Assembly (NCBI RefSeq): GCF_030411955.1
Contig: NZ_JASNRA010000014.1
Span: 1-64,000 of the forward strand
Source: Massilia sp. YIM B02443
GTDB lineage: Bacteria; Pseudomonadota; Gammaproteobacteria; Burkholderiales; Burkholderiaceae_D
DNA: 64,000 bases
Direction: 5' to 3'
Shown here: one piece after another, positions 1-6,731 of the stretch
Numbering within the stretch: the first letter of the stretch is position 1
How the letters are laid out: every line of letters starts with the position of its first letter
Position numbers and translations under genes: made by a program
Notes under the pieces: model-generated
The model's database searches: none
Seen by the model: only the letters and a program-made list of their open reading frames with translations
Told to the model about the DNA's origin: nothing

Positions 1-3
1 CCT

Positions 4-119
4 AAAAACCGTCATCCCCGCGCAGGCGGGGATCCAAGTTGCACGCACTCCCACAAGCGCCGAACGTAGTGGCTGCGGAACGGACTTGGATCCCCGCCTT
101 CGCGGGGATGACGGTTTTT
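4..119. repeat. Long palindromic intergenic repeat, copy 1
   Basis: Two arms of about 36 bases (4-40 and 84-119) are near-perfect reverse complements around a 43-base middle. Each arm contains its own small hairpin, CCCCGC...GCGGGG. The left arm reads CCGTCATCCCC inward and the right arm ends GGGGATGACGG. The same unit recurs at 35451, 46071 and 53836, and with arms in the opposite order at 19691. The middles also resemble one another (a core like AGTGGCTG). It looks like a REP/REPIN-type element; no transposase for it is visible in the window. Confidence 0.85.
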
Positions 120-183
120 GGGGCAGTGGGATTTGCACGCGCCGCCGCCATTTATACCCGACCGAACCTACCGAATCGACCGC

Positions 184-783
184 ATGAACGACACGCTCAC
201 CATCGCCGGCCTCACGACGACCCCGCTCGAACTGATCTCCTTCATCCTGGCCGCCATCACCGTCGTCCTGAACATCCGCCAGAAACACTGGGCCTGGCTG
301 TTCTCGATCGTCTCGTCGGCAACCTACGCGGCGGTGTTCTTCGACGCGCGCCTGTACGGCGACATGGGCCTGCAGTTCGTGTTCATCGCGGCCTCGGTCT
401 GGGGCTGGTACCAGTGGCTGCACGGCACCGATAACGGTCCATTGGTGGCGACGTGGCTGAAGCCTTCTGGTCGGGGATGGTCGCTGGCCGCCTGGCTGGT
501 CGGCTTCGTGATCCTGTCCACCTTCCTCGACAACTTCACCGACACCGACGTCCCGCACGCGGACGGTTTCCTGACCGCCGGCAGCCTGGTCGGCCAGCTG
601 CTGCTGGCGAAGAAGAAAGTCGAGAACTGGCACGTGTGGATCGCGGTCGATATCCTGTACGTGGGCCTGTACGTGTACAAGGGCCTGACGCTGACCGCGG
701 TGTTGTACGGCGTCTTTGTGCTGCTGGCGATCGCCGGCCTGCGCACCTGGTCGGCCGTCGCGCGTAAAACGGAGCACGCATGA
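184..783 (+). CDS. pnuC: PnuC-type nicotinamide riboside transporter
   Basis: A 199-residue polytopic membrane protein of the PnuC family, which carries nicotinamide riboside through the inner membrane by facilitated diffusion for NAD salvage. Roughly seven hydrophobic segments are visible, with the family-style stretch NIRQKHWAWLFSIVSS near residue 30 and a tryptophan-rich loop (WGWYQWL) near residue 75. The ATG at 184 is chosen because the in-frame upstream TTG at 118 lies in the repeat arm and would add an uncharacteristic leader. The stop overlaps the next start by four bases (ATGA). Translational coupling to a NadR-type kinase supports the substrate: the kinase would phosphorylate and so trap imported riboside. 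Confidence 0.9.
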   Translation: MNDTLTIAGLTTTPLELISFILAAITVVLNIRQKHWAWLFSIVSSATYAAVFFDARLYGDMGLQFVFIAASVWGWYQWLHGTDNGPLVATWLKPSGRGWSLAAWLVGFVILSTFLDNFTDTDVPHADGFLTAGSLVGQLLLAKKKVENWHVWIAVDILYVGLYVYKGLTLTAVLYGVFVLLAIAGLRTWSAVARKTEHA

Positions 784-1295
784 CCGTGCAACGCATCGCG
801 ATCCTGGGCGCCGAATCGTCGGGCAAGTCGACCTTGTCGGAAGCGCTGGCGCGCCATTACGGCACGATCTGGGTGCCGGAATACCTGCGCGAATTCGTCG
901 ATACGCACGCCCGCGTGCCGTACGAGGAAGACCAGTTCGGCATCGCCCGCACCCAGCGCGCGCGCGAGGACGCGGCGGCCCTGCAAGCCAACCGCTTTTT
1001 GTTCTGCGACACCACGCCCCTGATGACGGCGCTGTACAGCCGCGTGTACTGGGGCAGGGTGGATGCCCAGCTGGCCGCGCTCGACGCGCGCCACGACTAC
1101 GCGCTGACCCTGGTCACCGCGCCCGACACGCCGTGGGAGCCGGACGGCCTGCAGCGCGAATCGGAAGAAGTGCGCCAGCGCGTGCACCAGATGCTGCTCG
1201 ACACCCTGGCCGCGCGCGGCATCGCCTATGTGCTGCTGGAAGGCGGCCTGCCGCATCGCATGCGGCAGGTCGAAGCGCTGCTCGGACCGGCGTAG
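780..1295 (+). CDS. NadR-type ribosylnicotinamide kinase (AAA_28 ATPase)
   Basis: A 171-residue soluble ATPase matching only the kinase half of NadR; the N-terminal regulator and adenylyltransferase domains are absent. The P-loop GAESSGKST lies at about residues 10-18, followed by an EYLREF stretch and the acidic CDTTPL segment near residue 78 expected of the family. It probably phosphorylates nicotinamide riboside to NMN in the cytoplasm. It overlaps pnuC by four bases, so the two are co-translated. The stop at 1293-1295 abuts the stop of the convergent hmuS-like gene with no spacer. The kinase role is firm by family and context; substrate preference is inferred. Confidence 0.87.
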   Translation: MTVQRIAILGAESSGKSTLSEALARHYGTIWVPEYLREFVDTHARVPYEEDQFGIARTQRAREDAAALQANRFLFCDTTPLMTALYSRVYWGRVDAQLAALDARHDYALTLVTAPDTPWEPDGLQRESEEVRQRVHQMLLDTLAARGIAYVLLEGGLPHRMRQVEALLGPA

Positions 1296-2441
1296 TCAAG
1301 CCTTGGGCAAGCCGTTCGCCAGGTCGATCCACGCCTGCGGTTGTGGCTTGCCTGGCGTGCGTACGCCGAAGAACGTCACCACCAGGTCGCCGCGGTCGTC
1401 GTAGAATTCGACCGAGGTGATGCCGGCGCGGCGCACCACGTAGCCGCTCTTGAAGGCGCTGTCGCGCAGGTGCAGATTGAAGTTCGGATCGAGCACGTTG
1501 AACCAGCCATCAAGCGCCATCACCTTGTCGATCTTGCCGCTGTAGATCTGGGTCACGGCGCCGTTGCCGACGAAGGCCATGATCGCCACGCCCTGTTTTG
1601 CCGCGCCTTCCAGCAGGTTGCGCACCGCCAGCGGCGTCACGCGCGTCGCCATGCCGCTCGGCGCCAGGCGCATCGCCTGTTCGCGCGTGAGCTTGAACTC
1701 CGAGACGATGCGGTTGAACTGGTGGACGTCGGTCATGTCGGTCCAGGCATTGCGGAACTCGGCGACGTCGATCTCGCTGTCGGGCTTCTCCGCTGTCTTC
1801 GGCACCGCGGCCGTCACGCCCAGCCTGGCGTCCTGGCGCGCATGCCTGAAGTCGGCCACGATCTTGTCGAACACCGGCACGCCGGCCTCGCTCCTCACGT
1901 ACAGCTTGTGCACCGCGTTGCCGCTGGCGTCGAAGAACTGCAGGCTGCGGTTCACAAGCCCGTCGCGGCCCGGCTGGGTCACGGCGAAGGCGTACTTCCA
2001 TTGCACGAACTGGAAGCGCAGGTCGATCGGGCCGCCCAGGTAGCCGCCGGCGATGTTCAGCATGCGCGCCTGGCGTTCCGCGTCATCCGCGCTGTCGAGC
2101 GCCGTCTCATCCTCGCGCTTGATCCTGCTTGCCACGCCGGTGGTCTCGATCACGCCGTTCTCGTTGCGGCTCAATGCCATCACCTTGCCCAGGTAGAGCG
2201 CGCGGCGCATGATCTCGCGCGGCGCATGCTCGCTGTCGCGCAGGCGCACCACGGTGGTTCCGATGCCGGTGGCGAGCAGCTCGGCCTCGGACACGTTGAG
2301 TTGGCGCGCGGCGTCGCGCGTCTGCAGCTTGGGCTGCTGGGCGCGCAGGGCGTTCCATTGGTCCAGCAGCGGCTGGGCGGCGTGGGCCTGGCCCAATGCC
2401 AGGACGAGTGCTGCGGCCAGCAGGTGGCGGGTGGTGTTCAT
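1296..2441 (-). CDS. HmuS/HemS-family haem-handling protein with signal peptide
   Basis: A 381-residue member of the HemS/HmuS/ChuS family (two HemS repeats), normally cytoplasmic proteins of about 345 residues that bind or degrade haem after uptake. The family opening (LLDQWNALRAQQPKL) starts only at about residue 25. TDVHQF with the likely haem-ligand His240 and the late FYDDRGDLVVTFFGVR segment are present. The extra N-terminus MNTTRHLLAAALVLALGQAHA reads as a classic signal peptide ending AHA, which is odd for this family. A strong Shine-Dalgarno (GAGGAG) precedes ATG 2441, so the start is well supported. It lies 16 bases after the haem receptor stop, in one Fur-controlled operon. No periplasmic haem-binding protein or ABC transporter is nearby. 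Confidence 0.82.
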   Translation of the reverse strand: MNTTRHLLAAALVLALGQAHAAQPLLDQWNALRAQQPKLQTRDAARQLNVSEAELLATGIGTTVVRLRDSEHAPREIMRRALYLGKVMALSRNENGVIETTGVASRIKREDETALDSADDAERQARMLNIAGGYLGGPIDLRFQFVQWKYAFAVTQPGRDGLVNRSLQFFDASGNAVHKLYVRSEAGVPVFDKIVADFRHARQDARLGVTAAVPKTAEKPDSEIDVAEFRNAWTDMTDVHQFNRIVSEFKLTREQAMRLAPSGMATRVTPLAVRNLLEGAAKQGVAIMAFVGNGAVTQIYSGKIDKVMALDGWFNVLDPNFNLHLRDSAFKSGYVVRRAGITSVEFYDDRGDLVVTFFGVRTPGKPQPQAWIDLANGLPKA

Positions 2442-2457
2442 GAGTCTCTCTCCTCGT

Positions 2458-4754
2458 TCAGTACATCAGTTTGAAGGTGACGGCGGCGTAGCGCCCTGGG
2501 CGCGCCAGGCGCTCGATGTCGTTGATGGCGACGGCATTGGTGGCTGCCGGCAGGCCGCGCACCGAGGCGTAGTCCCAGTATTTGCGGTTGGCCAGGTTGT
2601 AGATGCCGGCGGTGAGGGCGGCGTGGCGGCCGATGTTCCAGTAGCCGGTCAGGTCCATCACGGTGCTGGACGGCACCGCGAAGCGCGGCGTCGCGACGCC
2701 CTGGATCGGGTCGGGCGCGGCCCCCTTGGCGCCGACGTAGACCACGGCGAAGGCCGCGCCGCCGCGCTGCGCCGGGTCGTCCCAGGCCGCGATCAGGCTC
2801 GATTTCCTGGGCAGGGTTGATGCCAGCGCACTCTCCATGCCGGTCTTGTCGTTGCGCGCCTTGCTGCGCTGGACGCCGCTGGCCAGTGTGAGTCTGGCGC
2901 CGCTGAGGGAATCGGACCACTGGCCCAGGTCGGCGTCCAGTGTCAGTTCGCCGCCCCAGCTGCGCGCATTGCCGATGTTCTCGGGGCGGTACAGGCCGAA
3001 GGTGTGGTCGGGTAGTTGACCGGGTCGTTCGGCTGCATCGCGTAGTCGATCAGGTTCTTGTAGCGCGTCTCGAATACGGCCGCGTGCAGGCGCAGGCCGC
3101 GCGCCAGCTCGCCTTTCAGGCCGAGTTCATAGGCGTTGCTGGTTTCCCTGTCGAGGTTCGGGTTGCCGATCACGGCGTAGGCATTGCCGACCGCCGTGTA
3201 GCTGAGCGAATCGTAGGTGCCGGTGCGCTCGGCCGCCGTGGGCAGGCGCGCGCCGCGGCTGTACTGCAGGTAGGTTTCCAGCTGGGGCGCCACGCGCGCG
3301 CTCAGGGTCAGGCTGGGCGTGGCGTAGCTGTCGATTTCCTTGCGCAGTTCGCGGCTGGCGTTGGGGATGCCGATCGCATAGTTTTCCAGGCTGTTCGGCT
3401 CCAGCCGGCGCCAGTTGTAGCGCACTCCGGGCGTGGCGCTGAACCAGTCGGCCAGCGCCAGTTCGGCGCGCATGAAGGCGGCGAACTTCAGCGACTCCAT
3501 GTCGGCCATGCGGTTCTTGCTGGTGACCTGGTGTGCGCCGGTGGCGACGATCAGGCGGTCTTCACGCCAGGGGCGGCTGGTGTAGACCTGCTCGACGCTG
3601 ACGCCATAGGCCAGCGCGTGGGCGCCGAGGCGCCTGGTGGCATTGCTGGCGAAGCCCACGCTGCGGTTGTCGAAGGCGGTGTAGATGTCGCGCAGCGTCG
3701 GCTGGTTGCCGGTGATGTAGCGCGCCAGGGTACTGTCTTCGGTAGCGCTGTCCTGCACGTAGAGACGGCTTTCCAGGCTGTCGAACCACGTTGCGCCGCC
3801 CGTGTAGTGGTGGTCGATGCTGGCGCGGTCGCGCCGGATGCGCGATTCCATGGTCGAGCCGTCCGGATAGGAGCTGCCTTGCTTGTTGCGGTATTCGCGA
3901 TCATGACGGCTGCGGAAGGCGTCGATCGTCGCCGTGAAGCGGTGCCCGGCCCACGGCGCCCAGGCCAGCTTGGCCAGCAGCGCGTCCGAATCCCAGTCGT
4001 CAGGGTTGAGCGGGGCGCTGCCTTTGGACTCCATCTGGCGTCCGTCGCGGTGCACCAGCACGGCCAGCGCCTGCAGCATGCCCGATTGCGCGGCGCCGGT
4101 GAGCGCGTGCATGCGCATCTCCTTGGAACCGTCGTAGCCGAACTTGTAGTCGGCGTACAGCGGCTTCTCGGCGCTGACATAGTCTTCCGGCGCCTTGGTC
4201 ACGAACGAGACGTTGCCGCCCAGGCCCTGGGCGCCGGCGCCGGCCGGGGCGGTGCCCGAGACGATGGTCACCGAGCGGAAGGTTTCGGGATCGAAGTAGT
4301 CGCGCCCGACGCCGAAGCTGTTCAGGGTCGAGGCGTCGGGTTTGGGCGCGGCCTCGGGCAGCTCGATGCCGTCCAGTTCCAGGCCGACCCGGTTGCCTTC
4401 GACGCCGCGGATATTGAAGCCGGTGTTGCCGGCGCCGTCCCACACGTTGCCGCTGCCGCTGGCGGCGCCCGGCACGCTGACCAGCGGCGCGTAGCGCGCC
4501 ATGTTCTGCATGTCGGTTACGCCCTGGCGCGCCAGCGCCGCTTCGTCGAGCACGGTCACGCTGCCGCTCTTGTCGAGGCGTTGGCCGGTGATGACGATGG
4601 TGCCGGAGGCGTCGGCCGACGGTTCGACGTCGGCGCCGACGGCCGGGCTGGCGGCCGGCGCGGCATGTGCGGTGACGTTGAACGCGAAGGTGGAGACGAA
4701 AGCGCAAGCGATGAGCTTGGGTAAAAGGCGCAGGCCGGGAGGGGAGGCTGCCAT
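2458..4754 (-). pseudogene. TonB-dependent haem/haemoglobin-type receptor, frameshifted
   Basis: An outer-membrane receptor gene of the HmuR/HemR type. The first part (4754 to about 3010) has a signal peptide, a TonB-box-like GTIVITGQ, a plug (RGVEGNRVGLELDGIELPE) and barrel strands including FRAP/NPNL-like RGARLPTAAERTG and NPNLDRETSNAYELGLKG. The frame is lost just after NDPVNYP. The coding sequence resumes at once in the next frame as FGLYRPENIGNARSWGGEL and runs to a barrel end, VTFKLMY. Adding one base near 3008-3016 gives one continuous protein of about 765 residues, the usual family length. This is either a real one-base loss or a sequencing error. It is first in an operon with the hmuS-like gene, behind two Fur boxes. 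Confidence 0.85.
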
Positions 4755-4824
4755 GGTGTCCAGTCGAAAGAGGTTGTCATACGCCGTTGGGCGCCATTGT
4801 TCGCCCGCTCACGGCCCGCATATC

Positions 4825-4843
4825 AATGAGAATGATTCTCATT
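4825..4843. promoter_or_regulatory. Fur box 1 (haem operon)
   Basis: AATGAGAATGATTCTCATT is a perfect 9-1-9 inverted repeat and closely matches the Fur consensus. It lies 71 bases upstream of the haem receptor start. A TATACT (-10-like, itself within the palindrome AGTATACT at 4849-4856) sits between it and the second box. Fur with ferrous iron would be expected to repress the receptor and hmuS-like genes. Confidence 0.88.
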
Positions 4844-4857
4844 TGCGAAGTATACTA

Positions 4858-4876
4858 AATGATAATGATTCTCGTT
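4858..4876. promoter_or_regulatory. Fur box 2 (haem operon)
   Basis: AATGATAATGATTCTCGTT is a second Fur-like 9-1-9 element with two mismatches between arms. Its centre is 33 bases from the centre of box 1, about three helical turns, so Fur dimers could sit on the same face of the DNA and cover the TATACT between them. Confidence 0.78.
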
Positions 4877-5028
4877 CGCAATGGGTTGATGAAGATTTTG
4901 AGGCAGATCATTAGGACGCTTTAAATCGGCAAGAACTTGGCAAAGGACAATAAATCTTTTTCTGCACCGACTTTTTGTTTCTGTATGGCATTACAATTGA
5001 AAAATTTGCTGAAGCACGGCGGGGCGCT

Positions 5029-6000
5029 ATGAAAAATTGGATTGGCCGCTTGTTGGGCGGCACCGAGAAGGAGACCGGGAGTGCCGCCGTGGTTGGCGCA
5101 GCGCTCTCGAAGCACGATCAGGAAGAGCTGGCCGCAGATCTCGATGGCGCCTTCTACCGCTGGCTGACCGCGTCCGCCGGCTACAACGCACGGCGCGAGA
5201 CCGAAGAGCAGATCATCGCGGAGGTGCATGCGCTGGCCCTCGACCCGGGGAGCGCATCGGAACTGGTGCCGCGCATTCCCGAGCTGGTGTCGCAGCTGCT
5301 CACCGCGCTGTCCGATGAAAACATCTCGACCGGCGCGCTCTCGCGCCAGGTGGGGCAGGACCTGGTGCTGGTGGCCGAAGTGATCCGCGAAGCCAACAGC
5401 GCCTATTACCGCCCGGTGACGCCGATCGAAACGCTCGAAGGCGCGGTCACGATGCTGGGGCTGAACGGCCTGCGCATGCTGCTGGCGCGCATCGCGTTCC
5501 GGCCGCTGGTGCGCACCCAGGGGCAAGGCGTGGCGCGCCAGCTGGCGCCGGTGATCTGGGGGCATTCCGAGCGCTGCGCGTTTGCCGCCAGCGTGATGGC
5601 GCCGGGCCTGTCGGCCGGCGTGTTCGAATCGTTCCTGGCGGGCCTGATGCAGAACCTGGGCCTGCAGGTGGCGCTGCGCGTCGCCGAGCGCCACGGCGAC
5701 GGCGGCAAGGTGCCGGGTTCGGGCGCCTTCGGGGTCGAGTTGTTCGCGGCCAGCCGCCAGATCTCGGCGGTGATCGCGCGCCACTGGGACTTCCCGATCG
5801 AGGTGGCCGACGCCATCGCGCACGTGGGCGAGCCGCAGGCGTCGCACCTGGCGCAGGCGCTGGCCCAGGGCGACCGCATCGCCAAGCTGCGCCTGCTGCT
5901 CGACGCCGAGATCATCGACGAGGACGACTCGCTGGTGGTCGATGGGCTGAACGGCTTCCAGCGCCGCTGCCTGGGCAAGCTGGCCGACCTGGCCAAATAA
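5029..6000 (+). CDS. HDOD-domain signalling protein
   Basis: A soluble protein of about 323 residues dominated by an HDOD domain, a catalytically inactive relative of HD phosphohydrolases used as a protein-interaction module in signalling. It starts at about residue 70 with the typical EIPELVSQLLTALSDE-like opening, followed by LSRQVGQDLVLVAEVIREANS and ETLEGAVTMLGLNGLRML. ATG 5029 (MKNWIGRLLGG) is preferred over an in-frame TTG at 4975, which lies in AT-rich promoter-like DNA. A later HWDFPIEVADAIAHV segment matches the family. It is transcribed away from the haem operon as a single gene, with a hairpin directly after its stop. The partner is unknown. Confidence 0.8.
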   Translation: MKNWIGRLLGGTEKETGSAAVVGAALSKHDQEELAADLDGAFYRWLTASAGYNARRETEEQIIAEVHALALDPGSASELVPRIPELVSQLLTALSDENISTGALSRQVGQDLVLVAEVIREANSAYYRPVTPIETLEGAVTMLGLNGLRMLLARIAFRPLVRTQGQGVARQLAPVIWGHSERCAFAASVMAPGLSAGVFESFLAGLMQNLGLQVALRVAERHGDGGKVPGSGAFGVELFAASRQISAVIARHWDFPIEVADAIAHVGEPQASHLAQALAQGDRIAKLRLLLDAEIIDEDDSLVVDGLNGFQRRCLGKLADLAK

Positions 6001-6002
6001 AG

Positions 6003-6033
6003 GGCCGCCGCGCTGCCGGCGCAGCGGGCGGCC
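6003..6033. terminator. Hairpin after the HDOD gene
   Basis: GGCCGCC...GGGCGGCC with the inner arm GCGCTGC/GCAGC forms a long GC stem immediately after the HDOD stop, followed by a pyrimidine-rich TCACTTCTTCTT. It lies between convergent genes and could end transcription from both sides. The T tract is imperfect. Confidence 0.55.
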
Positions 6034-6061
6034 TCACTTCTTCTTGTTTCCGATCGTTGGC

Positions 6062-6643
6062 TTACACGCGCGCAGCCACGCCACGGCGGCGCAGCGCCGC
6101 CACGCCGGCCAGCCCGGCGCCGATCAGGAGCATGCTCGCCGGTTCCGGCACTTCCGCCACCCCGCTTATAACGGCAACCTGGGCCGACGCGGCATCGAAC
6201 GCGAATTCGTCGCCGCTGCTGCCCAGCAGCGCCACGTCGGTGAACGACAGCACGGCATTGCCGACGCCGATCGCTTCGAAGCGGATGCTGGCCAGCAGGC
6301 CGCTGCCCGACACACCCGGCCCGCCGCCGTACAGCGTGTTGTAGATGAACGAGATGGTGCCGGCGCCGTTGTCGATGAAGCCGGTGCCGCCGAGCGTGTC
6401 GCCGCCGGTGGCCAGGAAGCCGCCTTCGGTGACGCCGACGGCGCGCAGGTAGCGCGCATCGTAGTTGATCGAGAACTGGTACGAATACAGGTCGCTGACG
6501 TCGGCGATATTGACGGCGTAGTCCTGGGTGCTGCCCAGTACGACCGGGCTGCTGCCGGTGTCGAACGACAGGATCGGATCGGCCCAGGCTTGCGCGCAGG
6601 CGCCAAGCAAGACTGCGGCGACGAGGTTTTTCCAGAGTTTCAT
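6062..6643 (-). CDS. Cohesin-domain protein with PEP-CTERM sorting signal
   Basis: A 193-residue exported protein. Residues 1-21 are a signal peptide (ending AQAWA). Residues about 24-160 read as a type-I cohesin-like beta-sandwich, with the family phrases VNIADVSDLYSYQFSINYD, VTEGGFLATGG, IDNGAGTISFIYNT and GSGLLASIRFEAIG. Residues 165-188 form a PEP-CTERM tail: VPEPAS, a hydrophobic helix and an RRR anchor. PEP-CTERM tails are recognised by an exosortase, not encoded in this window, that delivers proteins to the envelope or matrix. ATG 6643 has AAAGGA just upstream. The gene directly upstream encodes a secreted metalloprotease ending in a dockerin, the natural partner of a cohesin. Domain calls are by pattern; the pairing is inference. 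Confidence 0.85.
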   Translation of the reverse strand: MKLWKNLVAAVLLGACAQAWADPILSFDTGSSPVVLGSTQDYAVNIADVSDLYSYQFSINYDARYLRAVGVTEGGFLATGGDTLGGTGFIDNGAGTISFIYNTLYGGGPGVSGSGLLASIRFEAIGVGNAVLSFTDVALLGSSGDEFAFDAASAQVAVISGVAEVPEPASMLLIGAGLAGVAALRRRGVAARV

Positions 6644-6681
6644 GTGTGGTCCTTTGCCCGAAGGCGAATGTTTTCTCAAAA

Positions 6682-6708
6682 GCCGCCGGGTGTCGCGCAC
6701 CCGGCGGC
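6682..6708 (-). terminator. Strong hairpin between metalloprotease and cohesin genes
   Basis: A perfect 11-base stem, GCCGCCGGGTG / CACCCGGCGGC, with a five-base loop is followed on the transcribed strand by TTTTGAGAAAA. It lies in the 88-base gap after the metalloprotease stop and before the cohesin start. It could be a Rho-independent terminator or a partial attenuator that sets the ratio of the two products, or an mRNA 3'-end stabiliser. Confidence 0.65.
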
Positions 6709-6731
6709 ATGCCGCTATTGCATGCTCGCGG

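Noticed and set aside
2940..4724. Long open frame on the plus strand opposite the haem receptor
   Set aside because: It is antisense to a well-defined TonB receptor, has low-complexity Ala/Arg/Gly content and no ribosome site; a high-GC shadow.
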